Positions 1 through 11,530 of a stretch of 64,000 nucleotides of DNA are shown in pieces; positions within the stretch are counted from its first letter, which is position 1, and each line of letters begins with the position of its first letter. This DNA is from Codonopsis lanceolata (lineage: Eukaryota > Streptophyta > Magnoliopsida > Asterales > Campanulaceae): the NCBI GenBank assembly GCA_013146195.2, contig CM028380.1, forward strand, positions 86,988,049 to 87,052,048, read 5' to 3'. The notes beneath the pieces are model-generated. The model was not told where the DNA came from. It made no database searches and saw only the letters and a program-made list of their open reading frames with translations. Both the position numbers and the translations under genes were made by a program.

Positions 1-1200
1 TTCTAGACGTCATTTGGCTTTGGCTACCGTTCTCTATTTATATCCAAGGTGTTGTAGGGGAATAGGAGGTTCAATCCAGGTGAAAAACCACGTAAGTCGG
101 TTTCTGGGGACCTTGCGGCCGCATGGTGTTTATACCTTGCGTCCGCAAGGGTTTTGAACGGGCAATGCTTCTTTCTGCTTACCTTGCGAGGGCAAGGCAT
201 TTTAGGCTTGCGGCCACAACGTGTCCAGTTTGACTCTTTTACATTTTTTCTATAGTTACACTTTGCACCCTTCCTTGAATTTTTCAATAAAAGCTCTATA
301 AATCCTATAAGTTCAACTAAAACCCTGAAACTCACAATATATCTCAAAAACATATATTAGTAGCCAAAAGCCTCATGAAATTGCTATTTCTAAGTCATAA
401 AAGTACCTGATATAGACGTATAAAATACGTCTATCAGTAACATATACTAGATTTTTGTACCCGTGCATATGACACGGTGCCAATATATATGATTTTGCCA
501 ATTGAAACGATAGTGTTTAAATAGAAAGTGTGATTTTAAAGTCGATCCATAGTTAAGGGGGGTTATTCGTAAGGAGTTATATGTAATTGACCTATAACCG
601 TTTGATCTTGCGGCAGAAATCAATCCCCACCGCCAGATAGCCTCAGTCAATCAACTGAACTCTATTGTGATATTATATATTAACGTAAAAGTGATATTTT
701 ATAAGGGTTTATTGTTCAGGAGAAAAAAAGTTACTGACTAACTGTTCATAATATTAATTGTAGGGGGTGACTTTGTAACAGTGAGTTAAAAGTGAATAAC
801 TACTCTCACACATGTGAATGTGAGAGTGAATCACAACCGTTAAAATTTGTAAGATAATTTAATCTCAACCTATAAATAGCTTTAGTCAATTGCACATATG
901 TGAGTATTAGTTTTATTGTATATTAGATGGATATTTTACCGTACCAAGAAAAGTAACTTGAATCCAACTTCACAACTCCTACAAATGTCATGGTCAATCC
1001 TTTAACGTGGATCCAATAAGCAATTAGACTAATTTAGACTTATTTTTTAATGATAAAAGAAAAGGTACTAAAGACGAAAACAAAATTGGTGGGGTGTAAA
1101 TATAGTAAAAAAAAAGGCAAAATAAATTGTAAGAGAACAAACCCGTTTGTAGTCAATTTAGCACTAATTAATTAGATACATAGATAATTAATCAAAATAA
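1..1200. repeat. 1.2-kb direct repeat, copy A (cut by window start)
   Basis: This block is nearly identical, apart from scattered substitutions and small indels, to 11531-12704 in the same orientation. Homology stops at the shared ending attaattaatcaaaataa-like sequence near 1200. The block holds GC-richer stretches with repeated cttgcggccgcaagg-like words (110-230), a palindromic stretch around tatagacgtataaaatacg (412-436), and a Helitron-like terminus at 447. No long gene is present; the short minus-strand ORFs inside (24-353, 447-650) resemble nothing known. It could be an LTR or a composite repeat. The left boundary is not visible because the copy begins at base 1. Confidence 0.8.
447..482 (-). 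mobile_element. Helitron-like 3' terminus within repeat copy A
   Basis: Read on the minus strand, the end is an imperfect hairpin (ccgtg/cacgg arms around tcatatg) followed by about 10 bases, CTAG, and then T. This matches the known layout of plant Helitron 3' ends (hairpin, spacer, CTRR, host T). The same position in copy B (11978) has ctat instead of ctag. No Rep/helicase gene or 5' TC end was identified, so this would be a non-autonomous or relic end. Confidence 0.4.
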
Positions 1201-1547
1201 AACTTGTAGACAATACTGAAGTGAGTAATGTGGCTAATCCTCAAGATCCTCAAGCCAATAATGTGCACTGATCAAACAAGATGAAGGCAGATTTACAACG
1301 ATTCTACAAGGCTATCAAACTACCATGTGTGGATGTATGGAGATTATTTCCTCCTCCAGTCAAGCCAGTTTTGTAGATTATCTAAGGGCATTTTTGTAAC
1401 TGTTTGTTGATGTTTGTTTTATATATTTCTTTGTCAGGCTGTAAGTTAGTTAGATACAAGTTTGTTAGTGGAGGTAGAGAGTGGAATTTGTAACTATATA
1501 GTAGGAGTTGATACTCCATTTTTCTGTAACAAACACACGACTCATGA
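1201..1547 (+). other. Possible Copia LTR/leader remnant
   Basis: This gene-free stretch has features often seen at the 3' part of short Copia LTRs: a T/GT-rich segment with ttttatatatttc (1415-1432), then a run ending in aacaaacacacgactc before the integrase-like ORF begins. No primer binding site or second LTR copy is visible, so the assignment is tentative. Confidence 0.3.
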
Positions 1548-3241
1548 ATGAGAAGGACTTTCCCTCCAAAACCTTCACCACACTGTTTGATCTGCAATCT
1601 TTCATTTACAAAGTTCCATGTATTCAAAGTCTTGCAGGATTTTATTGCTTATGTTCAGAACCATTTTCAATCCACAGTTAAAACAGTTAAATCCATTAGA
1701 ACAGATCATGGTTCTGAGTTTTTCAATCAAGAACTTACTCCTTTTCTAGCCAAACTAGGAATATCCCACCAGTCTTCATGTACCTACACACCACAACAAA
1801 ATGGTATTGTAGAAAGAAAACACAAACAACTTCTTGAAATGGCTAGAGCACTGAGGTTTCAAGCCTGTCTACCAAAACACTTTTGGGGTTATTGTCTTCT
1901 CACAGCTACTTATTTGATTAACAGATTGCCCACTAGTGCCACAGATTTTAAGATCCCTCATGAACTCCTATTCAACAGTCCAGTTAACTACACTGATCAG
2001 AAGCTTTGGGTGCCTATGTTTTGCCTCTATACATGATTCTGATAAATTTGAACCTAGGGCCATCAAATCAGTCTTTCTTGGCTATCCTCATGGACAGAAG
2101 GGATATATTTTATATGATCTTACCTCCAAGAAGTTTTTCATAAGTAGGCATGTTGTCTTTCATGAACATATTTTCCCCTTTTCTTCCACTTCCTCTCCTA
2201 TTCCTTCAGACTCCACTTCCTTACCTTGGCCTGTTGATGATCCTCCTCCTGTCTATCATACTTATCCTTCAACCTCTCCTCCTCAAGTTCATTCTTCTCC
2301 TCAAACTTCTACACAGGTCCCTTCTCCATATTCTATATCACCTCAGGTCCCTTCCTCTCCTCAGATACCTTAACAAGATTCTCAAATTCCTCCTCCAGTC
2401 CCTCTTAGGAAGTCTTCTAGAGTCTCCATTCCTCCTGTTAGGTTTAAGGACTATGTCTCTCCCTTTTCTAAACATCACATCAATCACTTCACAACTTATC
2501 ATCATTTTGATCCTTCACATATTCATTTTGTTAATGCTCTACATGGTAATGTAGAGCCTGCATCTTATAATCAGGCCATTAAACACCAACATTGGATTGA
2601 TGCCATGAATAAGGAATTGGCAGCTTTAGAAGCTAATCATACTTGGGAACTGGTTCATTTACCTCCTGGCAAGAAGACAATAGGTTGTAAATGGGTATAT
2701 AAGGTTAAGTATAATTCAGATGGAAGTGTTGAGAGATCAAGGCCAGATTAGTAGCCAAAGGGTACACACAATCTGAGGGCATAGACTATCATGAAACCTT
2801 TTCTCCTGTTGCAAAGATGGTTTCTGTTAGAGTCCTACTTTTAATTGCAGCTGCCAATGGTTAGGATGTTCATCAATTGGATGTTAATAATGCATTTCTA
2901 CATGGGGATCTTCATGAAGAAGTCTACATGTCTGTGCCCCAAGGTTTTTCTTTGCCAAAAGATCCAGGACTGGTTTGTCAACTCAAGAAGTCACTGTATG
3001 GTCTAAAACAAGCTTCTAGACAGTGGTTTGCTAAACTCACAGATTCTTTACTGAACATTGGGTTTGTTCAATCTCATGCAAATCATTCTATGTTTACCAT
3101 GAAGAAAAATGACAAGTTTACTGCCCTTCTAGTTTATGTTGATGATATTATCATCATAGGGAATGATCCTACTACTATCCATTATTTAAAGAAATTTCTT
3201 GACTCTCAATTTAGTATCAAGGATCTTGGTCTGTTGCAATA
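1548..3241 (+). pseudogene. Truncated Ty1/Copia pol remnant (integrase to reverse transcriptase)
   Basis: This is a broken Copia polyprotein. Integrase core residues appear at about 1640-1960, including the RTDHGSEF, TPQQNGIVER and LPKHFWG motifs. The frame shifts near 2010, after which the integrase C-terminal FLGYPHGQKGY and VVFHEHIFP motifs run in another frame to 2373. A Ser/Pro-rich linker follows, then the start of reverse transcriptase (WIDAMNKEL, GCKWVYKVK, about 2590-2720), a frameshift near 2735, and a stop replacing Trp near 2863. RT continues at 2877 with NAFLHGDL, SLYGLKQASRQW and catalytic YVDD at about 3136-3150, ending at a stop at 3239-3241. Gag, protease, most of connection/RNase H and both LTRs are missing. 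It is a dead fragment. Confidence 0.9.
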
Positions 3242-3675
3242 GCATTCCACTCCTCGGTATTTATAGCCGAAGGAGGGACGCAAATAATAGAGCATTACAG
3301 AGAGCAATACTCTGGCCATTTACTGCAATGTTCACATGCCTATACATAGGCTCTTGACTTTCATGACAGTATAATATATATTTTTGGTGTATAATAATAT
3401 TGATTATTTACATATTAAAATGAGGATTGACATTGTTTGAATTTCAACTGTGTACATTGACTCTGTTAGCAAATTATTTAATGTTGGAGGGCCCGACCTT
3501 GTGATGTGTATCCAAACATTGCTTTAGTATTTTGATGTTAAATAAATGTATGATATAAAAAATATGGAAAAAGCAACAAAATAAAGTGTTTCAACTTTCA
3601 ATGTATAGCTGAAAAGTTACATTTGAGTTTCCATTTATAGTAAGTATTTTAGGTGAAAAAATTCATTGTTGTCAT

Positions 3676-3745
<70 letters not shown>

Positions 3746-3957
3746 GTGTGTGTTTTAAAAGACTAGTAATTCAAGTATCATATATATAATGATCATAACA
3801 TACAAACATCAAATTTGTGACATAATTAACAAACGAAAGGATGAATGTTTTAGCAGACTAATTAACCCACCACCCTCGTTTTATTGTTACAATAGTACGT
3901 AGATCTCATCATCTAACTGCTAAAACTAGAAAGATCCATCTTCGGTCAACCTTTCTC
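3242..3957. other. AT-rich spacer with (TA)n(GA)n microsatellite
   Basis: No gene is visible. A compound microsatellite occupies about 3677-3750: alternating TA, then a long GA run with few interruptions, then GT. The remainder is AT-rich spacer downstream of the Copia fragment and just beyond the 3' end of the nsLTP gene. Confidence 0.8.
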
Positions 3958-4426
3958 TCACTGGACCCTGCAAAACAGCACATCACAATTAAAATTACAT
4001 AAAGAACATCGAATGAATGTTTGTATAAGTATTGGAAGACTTAGAGATAGATAATTAGAGAGCCAGGAGATGTTATGTATACTTAGTGCAGTCAGTGGAG
4101 GGGCTGATCTTGTAGGGAATGTTGACACCACATTTGCTTGGAAGGGAAGATGCGTAGCTACCACTGACAGAGTAACTGGTAGCTGCAGTTTTGAGGCAGC
4201 CACAAGCAGTTTGACGGTCCGGGGTTGTCTTGGCGAGGCCGTTGAGTGTTCTAACCCCATTGCAGCATTTCGCATCCGGCCCTGTACCACTCCTCAGGTA
4301 GTTGAGGCATGGCGCTAGGTTACTCACGACCTGACCACACGTGATGGCTTCGATGCAGGGTGTGATCACTACCATGCAAGAAATCACCATGCATGCAATC
4401 TTGGTTGCCATTGATGATGCTGCCAT
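3958..4426 (-). CDS. Type I non-specific lipid-transfer protein, two exons
   Basis: Exon 1 is 4426-4083, the intron is 4082-3968 (GT...AG, minus strand), and exon 2 is only 10 nt (3967-3958). Splicing changes the C-terminus from a read-through TKYT to TKVQ-stop, as is typical of type I nsLTPs. The product is 117 aa: a signal peptide of about 27 aa (hydrophobic ACMVISCMVVITPCIEA), then a 90-aa mature protein. The mature protein has the eight-cysteine pattern CX9CX13CCX19CXCX21CX13C (Cys 3, 13, 27, 28, 48, 50, 72, 86) and the two family pentapeptides TTPDR and PYKIS. The family binds acyl lipids in a hydrophobic tunnel after secretion to the apoplast/cuticle and contributes to cuticle, defence and signalling roles. 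ATG at 4426 was chosen because the in-frame codon further upstream (4447) is TTG, and this ATG gives a normal signal peptide. All key residues are intact, so the gene is probably functional. Confidence 0.95.
3968..4082 (-). other. nsLTP intron
   Basis: This 115-bp intron begins with GTATAC and ends with a pyrimidine-rich ttttgcag on the minus strand. It lies between codon positions of the Lys codon that precedes the last two residues, the usual position in type I nsLTP genes. Confidence 0.85.
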
Positions 4427-4534
4427 TTTCTCTATATATGTACTCAAAATTCGAAAATGCAGATTATGAAAGTGTGAAAGAACTAATAATTCTTGCGGTG
4501 GTTTGAGTGAAGAAACAGATGAGAGGTTATAGGG

Positions 4535-4542
4535 TTTATATA
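4535..4542 (-). promoter_or_regulatory. TATA box of the nsLTP gene
   Basis: The minus strand reads ccctatataaaccc here. It lies about 110 bp upstream of the nsLTP ATG and is followed by a CT-rich leader, which fits a core promoter plus 5' UTR. Confidence 0.65.
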
Positions 4543-4856
4543 GGGAAAGAGATCAAAGTGAAAGAGAAGAAATCAAGGGAAATATTGGAGTCAGGGGGTG
4601 GATACTTAGTTCATATATAGTTGGCAGTTGAGAATCTAATTAAAGCTTTAATGGTCATATGTTAAAATTTCTTTTCTAGACAATATGTTTGGTACGTGTA
4701 TCCATTTAGGCATGGACACGATCAGTTGTTAGTTGCTCTCCCATAATATGTGAATCAATGCGTACCTATCTACCTTGGGTCCTGCCTGCCTAACCTCTGC
4801 ATTATTAATTAATTACTCCCACAGTTTTTAAATAGTTTTTAAATAGGGTAATGTTA

Positions 4857-4996
4857 GGGTCATTCTTATTTTATATTAAAATATGGGTATTTTATGATGT
4901 GACTTATTTTCTTTGGTTGGACATTTTGTGGGTTCCAGCCAATGAGAGTATGTCACATCAAAAATACTTATATTTTGGTGCAAAATAAAATTGACC
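4857..4996. mobile_element. Foldback MITE, about 140 bp
   Basis: Almost the whole element is an imperfect inverted repeat with arms of about 60-65 bp. The left arm begins gggtcattcttattttatat and reaches gatgtgactta. The right arm, read in reverse complement, begins ggtcaattttattttgcacc and reaches gatgtgacata. It is a small non-autonomous DNA element without coding capacity, upstream of the nsLTP promoter. No clean target duplication was identified. Confidence 0.7.
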
Positions 4997-5625
4997 ACTG
5001 GCGGATCCACATTAGACTTAGGGGTGTCCATGGACACCGCCCAAAAAAAAAATTGGGAGTAGATTTGTGATATTTGACAATTGGACCCCTTTAAAAAATT
5101 ATTAGACCCCTCCCAAATTCTCTGTAATGAATATTGTCAAGACGGATTTACGAAATTGAATGTTCGATCAATTTTTTAAATGATTTTCTTGTATGTTATA
5201 TCGAAAAAGACATGTTAATAATGAATGTTAGTGATGATGTTGTAATTACGCATTTTCAATGTATGAAAACGCGTAAAAGACAATTGTAATTTCTATATTT
5301 TTTATGTAATACTCCCTCTGTCTCAAAATATATGACATTTTGAGAGAGTTTTTTTATTCCAAAATAGATGACACTTATTAATTTTTAAGGAATTTTTTTC
5401 ATTTTTTTTCCAATTCTACGCAGATTTATTAACTCTGTAACTTGTGTTTGGCTTTTTGGGCAAGAATATCAAGACACCTCATTAATATTTGAATATGAGT
5501 AGTTTAGTCTTTACAATATGTTTTCTTGATCTGTGTGAAAATTCCCAAAACTTCATATATTTTGGAACGGAGGAAGTAGTTAAAATTTTGGACACCGGTC
5601 AATATTATTCTTGGATCCACCACTG
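4996..5625. mobile_element. hAT-like non-autonomous element, nested host of a Stowaway MITE
   Basis: The ends are inverted: cactggcggatccaca on the left and, in reverse complement, cagtggtggatccaag on the right (12 of 16 identical). Just inside lies a palindromic ggtgtccatggacacc. The CA-G-G start and length suggest a hAT-type family. The 8-bp flanks (aaattgac, agagtgac) match only partly. A Stowaway-like MITE interrupts the element at 5312-5576. No transposase is present. Confidence 0.5.
5312..5576. mobile_element. Stowaway-like MITE, 265 bp
   Basis: Termini are ctccctctgtctcaaaat and, at the other end, ttttggaacggaggaag, the classic CTCCCTCCGTCCC-type Stowaway ends. TA dinucleotides flank both sides (5310-5311 and 5577-5578) as target duplication. 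It has no coding capacity. Confidence 0.8.
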
Positions 5626-7782
5626 AGAGTGACCCAAGCAATTCCCTTCTAAATAATTGTGTCTTTTAACACCCATACATGAAAGACCGTTTTACGGTTA
5701 TTTTTTTCGAGACAGATTTCATTAACGGATACCTATGTAAGAGTATTAGGCTCCCTAATGATTAAAATAAAATGTAACAAAATTAGGTATGGTACTAGGA
5801 AATGTACCAAATTTGATACCTCATTTAGTACCACATCTACTTTTTATACCCTTCATTTTGATACCTATGGTTGGAGATGATCATTTGATACCCATTAATA
5901 ATAACCAATAGGTATAAAAATTTGGTTTTGATACTTATAGGTAAGTGTCACCATTGGACTTGTCCTTAGTTGTCTATAGGCAGTTCACTTCGTTTTTTCT
6001 TTTTGAAGATTTTTTTAAGAAAATAATAACTTTGTAAATTTTACAATTTACCCCCGCTACAAGTTGCCCCCACGTGACAAAATTTATGCGTCCACTACTG
6101 GACCCGATCTATCGATCGTGTGTTGGAGGTTGAACAGCGAGAGAATAGGGTTTGGTTTTGCGAATTATGATTCATAAGATGGTGAGTTATTCTTAATTGA
6201 TTGTATTATACATATAGCCATAATTAAAATATGAAGAAAAAAATAAGGATAAAGTGATAAAAATATTTTGTTAAAAGTGAAAGTCTTAAAAAAAGATAAT
6301 CATTTTAGGACAGAAAATGAAAGAAAAAATACATTTAGGAACAAATGTCTTACGTTAGATAAAATTTTACATGTTTTAAAAGTCGTAATTACAATTTATT
6401 TAGGAACCACATGACCTTGTTAGAAATGAAATTTATTTTCTAAATAATTAAGTCTCTTGGTTACGATTTTTTTATCAAAATTAGATTTTTCTCCCATTTT
6501 TGGCCTTTTTGCATGCAAATATTTTTACAAATTTTTTGTATTAATAGAGACTTGATTTACCTCATTTGGACACCAACTATTTTTTCTCTAAATATAGTGG
6601 AGGTATGTAAAGTTATTGAACGTAAAATAGTAAGGTATGTAAAATTATTGGAGTTTGTGTCAAGCTGTTGGAAGAGTTTTTTTTTTAAGGGTAGCCTAGA
6701 GCATGAACAACAGCTTGGATCAAACAATTCAAATCAAACACAACCTATAACAAATAAAATAATCAATTTGATACTCATTTGATTCAAAACAAAAAAACTC
6801 ATATAACAGTGACACATAATCCAATATTTTTACATATCCCACCAGATTTATCTCCATTACTTTTAAAAAAAAATTCTTCTAAAAATGGCTAAAAACTTGA
6901 AAAATCATAGAATTTTTTTCTGATATCCAAATGAAAAAAAAAAACAAAGTCTCTATTTATAGTTAAAATACATACTTTAATTCATGAAAAAAATATTTTT
7001 TTCCCCAAAAATTAGCTAAGACAAACACTGGTAGAAAAGTTTTTTTTTTAAATTGTTAATGTGGAAATAGAATGGCAGAGGCGTCAGCGGTTGCAGGGCC
7101 ATTACGTTTTTTTTACTACAAATTGATGCTATTTTGTGTAGTTTTTTGCTAAAACACAGTCGTTTTACTTGATGTGTATGGTTTTGATTTGTATCTTAGA
7201 TTGATCCAAATCAAACCAAATTAAATAAGAATTGAATTTGATTTCTTTTTAAACCACCGTTGGAAGCTTTGATTTATTAAGATTTTTAAAAAAACCTCCG
7301 TTGTCACTGTCGTTATGGCTATCAAATAAATTTTTAATTCATTTTAATAGGTTAATTATCAAATGAGAAACAAATAAAATACTCTCTTGAAATTAGTTTT
7401 AGGGTGATTTAGAACTAGTCATCGCGTAGGTTAAGCATGAGATTTGTTGACAAAGGTTAGGCATGCCGGGTGTTATGATTTGGGGGATTTGCTGATAAGG
7501 TGAAATGGTTTCACAATTATAGTTTGGAACACATCCCTTGTATTTATCTACTACTACTAGTTTTATACATGTGCATTAAATGCTCGAGTATATATCTCTT
7601 TTAATTAAATTATATTCAAATAAAATGAAAATTATAAACAAAACTAAAAATAAAGAAAATATATGATGAAGAGAACAAATTATATTGGTATGATTGATAT
7701 TATGAAAAAGAATGTTAATCCATTATTTTACGAATTGTTTAAGTCATTTTCTCATTCATAATTTCTAGAATTTAATAATTGA
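5626..7782. other. AT-rich intergenic stretch, no gene recognised
   Basis: This is AT-rich DNA with many poly-A/T runs and short direct repeats such as ttgatacc(tat). The 89-aa ORF at 6513-6782 has low-complexity composition and no recognisable domain. One weak Helitron-like end (minus strand, ctag near 7556) lies inside. Confidence 0.6.
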
Positions 7783-7784
7783 TA

Positions 7785-8041
7785 CTCCCTCCGTCCCTAA
7801 ATTATCGTCCTCCTTTCCTTTTTGTTCGTTCTAAAATAATTGTCTAGTTTGAAACTTACATTTTTAGAACATCACTTTTACCACTTTACCCTTACTTTTT
7901 CACTTTACTTTAATTATAGGCCACATACACATGGGCTTTAAAGGAAGCTACACATTAAACCAATATAAATAATCAAGTCAATTGTTTTTTCTTAAACTGT
8001 GCGCCGGGTCAATCAGGACGATTATTAAGGGACCGAGGGAG
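7785..8041. mobile_element. Stowaway-like MITE, 257 bp
   Basis: Termini are ctccctccgtccctaaat on the left and attaagggaccgagggag on the right, inverted relative to each other. TA flanks are at 7783-7784 and 8042-8043. The interior is AT-rich without coding capacity, as expected of the family. Confidence 0.85.
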
Positions 8042-8082
8042 TATTTTTTGTTATTGAAATTTAGGTTCTTAAGTAGCATAAA

Positions 8083-8571
8083 CTAGTACTCTTGCCCGTG
8101 CCGATGACACGACGTCAGTTTATGAATTTATCAATAAATGAAGCAGATAATGTGAAAATGAATTAAAATTTACTTATAATTTGTGTAAGTTAATTATGAT
8201 AACAGTTAAAAAGAAAAAAAACAAATATTTCAAATTATAAAACTTACGATTTTTTTTTTTGCATAAAATTGATTAATTAAAATATCAAAAAGAAAAGAGA
8301 TATGAGTTTGGTGGAGGAAGGATTAGCGGCCACCAATCGTGAATAATGGGGTGAGTTGGAGAGAGAGAGAGGTAGTTTCTCAACCACCGTTCACACATTT
8401 GAACTCGGGAGTGATAATGACCGTAGGATCTCAATAAAAAATCAATCTCAGCCCCTAAATAGCTTTAGTCAATTGCACATGTGTGACTATGAGCTATATT
8501 GTATTATAAATAGTAATTCAGATGTATATATTCTTCTTTATATAGCCTATAGATTTATTAAATTTTTATAA
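8083..8571. repeat. Diverged third relative of the 447-930 repeat segment, with Helitron-like end
   Basis: The left edge again shows, on the minus strand, a hairpin (cgtg/cacg around tcatcgg), about 10 bases, CTAG and T (8083-8114). The right part contains a taaatagctttagtcaattg match to about 871-891. It therefore looks like a diverged copy of the Helitron-like segment embedded in the large direct repeats. The 71-aa ORF inside is not recognisable. Confidence 0.45.
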
Positions 8572-9564
8572 TTTGTGGTTGGTATCTACTACTATGATTT
8601 AATTGTATATATTTGCTATAATTTACCAATAAATTATAATTAAATTTGGTTATTTACAAAAATAAATTTTGTTTTGATATTATAACTTCGGATACGAAAA
8701 AGATACAAAAGTTTTAAATAAAGACAAGTCATATATGAAGATTTCATAGTATGTTTTTTTATAATTAATTGAGGTTACATTTTATTCGGTAATCACATGT
8801 ATTCACTGAATATGTTTTTTATAGCACATTTGTTCTTATTCCAAGGTTATTTTCTTATTTTAATTAATGAGTAAATTAAGTGTGTACAAATTGATATTTT
8901 GTATTTCCAGATTTTCAATGTGTGGTTACTTCTATTAAATACTACTCCTACATATAAACTCGATATTTTCTACCACATGTGTGTGTTTGCACATTTTCAA
9001 TAAATCTTGAGAGTTGTGTAATCAATTAAGTGCTCATTTGTTACAGCTTATTTAGAATGACTTTTGACTTTTAGCTTTTGAAAAGTCATATTTAGAGTGT
9101 TTATTTCAGTTTATAAGTCAAAAGTCAATAAGTAAGGTATAACACCTTTTATGCATTGAAAAGTCAAAACCAAAAATCCAAAATTTTAAGCTTTTTTGAT
9201 TTTTTTTTAAAACATGAAGACAACTATTCATTAATAAATATTTGATTATCTACATTTCATCCTTTTATAAAATATACATAAAAATATGAATACTAATTTT
9301 CAAGTTTTTTTAACAAATAATTATAACAACTCATAAGCAGTTTTTCAACAGTTGTAACAAACATTTTATCATGCAATCAGCCTCAAGTCATTCAGCCACC
9401 AGCTTAAGCTATCAGCCATAAGTCATAAGCCATCAGCCACTTTTCATTCCCTTCATTTCGGGCAAAAAGTCAAATATTTCATTTTGAGATATTTCATTTA
9501 AAGAGTCGATTTTCAAAAATTAACGCATAAAAGTGTTATTTTATGATCAGTAAATGGCTACTAA
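8572..9564. other. Gene-free AT-rich stretch with possible MITE remnants
   Basis: No coding region is visible. A possible MITE spans about 9035-9370, with inverted tttgttacagctt / aactgttgtaacaaac-like ends. Next come short repeated words (catcagcc, cataagtcataagcc), then 9438-9545, a left-half copy of the family also present at 35326-35502 (shared cttcatttcg, aaagagtc and gcataaaagtg words). Confidence 0.4.
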
Positions 9565-10202
9565 GGTGTCGTTTGGTAGCTATGATTAAGTTATATAAAA
9601 TTAATAAGTCAAGTTGTTTGATGTTTGGTACGCAATTGGTGGTCTGAACTAATAGCACGAGTTACCCGGATAAAGTCATTATCTCATCACTATTAATACT
9701 AAGGGAGCAGGTGATATTATTAGGACCCTCACTTAAAAAAAATTGGCCGGGGTTAACATTTTTATCTCAAAACTACCCCTGATATACAGTAAAAATTAAT
9801 TGTGAGGACACTAATAGTATTATGATTAATTATATTGCTTATACCTACCCGACTACCAAAAATATTTTTTTTTATAAAAAAGTTTAATTTTCAAACAATG
9901 ACTATTTACTCATAACAGAAGGAGTATTATTAATCGTGGTGCTATTAGTGCTTTTATTATTAATTCTGGTACAATATATTGGGGGTAGCTTTTGAATTAA
10001 AAATGTTAATCCCTCTTTTTTTTTTTTTTTTTGGTGAGGACACTAATAATAGCACCACCTCTATTGGTATAACTAGCGAGGGGACAAGAGACTTATCCAG
10101 ATAACATGGATTATTACTCCAGGTCGTCTATTTGGTACTAAACACCTGTAAATTCGGTTTTTTAATCATATTTCGTCTTAATCCTGACTACCAAACGACT
10201 CC
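9565..10202. mobile_element. PIF/Harbinger (Tourist)-like MITE carrying a nested inverted-repeat element
   Basis: The terminal inverted repeats are ggtgtcgtttggtagctatg and, from the other end in reverse complement, ggagtcgtttggtagtcagg, each followed by attaag. The flanks are TAA and TTA, close to the 3-bp TWA duplication of PIF/Harbinger elements. Inside, about 9703-10063 form a second inverted repeat with roughly 100-bp arms (gattaacattttt and ctacccc words on both arms), apparently a nested insertion. No transposase is present. Confidence 0.65.
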
Positions 10203-10205
10203 TTA

Positions 10206-11530
10206 AAGTTTTGTTTTTCCAAGTAGGTCTCCTGTGAGATGCCTTACGAATCTTAATTCGTAAGAAATAACTACAATCTCTCATAGCTACGCCCATCAAC
10301 AAACGTTAGGTTGGGTCAAAGAGATTAGTCTTACAGAAAATGCCCGTATGACGTCTTTATACATGTTTTATTTTGCCGGAAAAGTTGTACTAATATATAC
10401 ATAGTTGTAAATAGTAATATTAAGACCTTCTAAGTCATCGTGATGTTTATTATACAACTGGTGAGTTATATTCTCTCGGTTTCATCCAATGACTTCTCGT
10501 TTAAAAGTCTAATAGTTAAGATATATATATTAATGTAAATAAAGTTGATCATAATTACTAAAATACTTAAATACAATCAATATAGCACAAGTAGGTTATG
10601 AATTTTGCAAATACTATAATATTTGAAAGTATATTTTTCATGTGAACCACCTCAAAATAGTGTGATGATTTTTTTGTTCAGAACAGAGTGGGTATTATTT
10701 AAACCTATGATCATGCTTTATTTTAATTAATTTCTTACAAGTGCACAAGACTATTGCAGAATAGCTTAGGAAGCAAGGGTCGAACCACAGAGGCAAGAAG
10801 AAAACTGATGACAAGAATATCGGTAGCAATTTAAACTAAGTGGGGTTTTTATTTGTTTTATTTAAACTAATTAATTATACTAAAGCAGTAAATCTAATTA
10901 ACTAAGCAACAATTAAAATTATAAAAGATCTGTATGGAGAAGGGAAATCTAGGTTTGAAGTTTCGCTTGATCAATTCTATTGTTTATTTAAATAAAATAT
11001 CATTCAATAACTTGGGTTCGTTCACGAAATATAGATATAAATTGTCAAATTATAGTTCAGTCTTCATCCCAAATAATTCATCCACTCTATATCCTAAGAA
11101 CAAGAACATAGATCCTATTTGTCACTTAGGTCATATATATGAACCTGACCCTAACTTATCACTCTCGTACATCGATAGGTTCAATTTATCATGATGGTGA
11201 GCAGTGTACGACACATGCATTTGGCTGTGCAGCTATCCATACATCTAGGCATTTATTACTTGCGATTCCATTCATTTTGTTAAAGCTAGACAATAAAAGG
11301 GTTGATAAATATCATGATCAACAAGAATTAAATGAATAAAAATATATTAAGCTATAGATTTGATACAAGTTACCTCTCAAATCCTAGATTAATGGATGGT
11401 TAGTTCATCTTTGACGATGAACCAAACAGCGGGATGAAGGAATACATGAATCGATCTTCAAAACTATAATTACAATGCCTAAATTATGTAATATAAACTA
11501 AAATCTATGTTGGAACTGTTTCCTAACAAC
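10206..11530. other. Gene-free stretch leading into repeat copy B
   Basis: No supported gene is present. From about 10740 the sequence (aagggtcgaaccacagagg and the following 800 bp) has the look of dispersed plant repeat DNA continuous with copy B. Whether it also precedes copy A cannot be seen. The small ORFs at 10934-11339 are not recognisable. Confidence 0.4.

Noticed and set aside
4070..4318. Plus-strand and second minus-strand ORFs over the nsLTP gene
   Set aside because: They are shadows of the nsLTP coding sequence, without family features.
4427..4447. Longer N-terminus for the nsLTP (MSTYIEK...)
   Set aside because: The upstream start codon is TTG; the first ATG is at 4426 and gives a standard signal peptide.
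7549..7600. Another Helitron 3' end (minus strand ctag near 7556)
   Set aside because: The gcatt/aatgc stem is short and no neighbouring homology to the other copies was seen.
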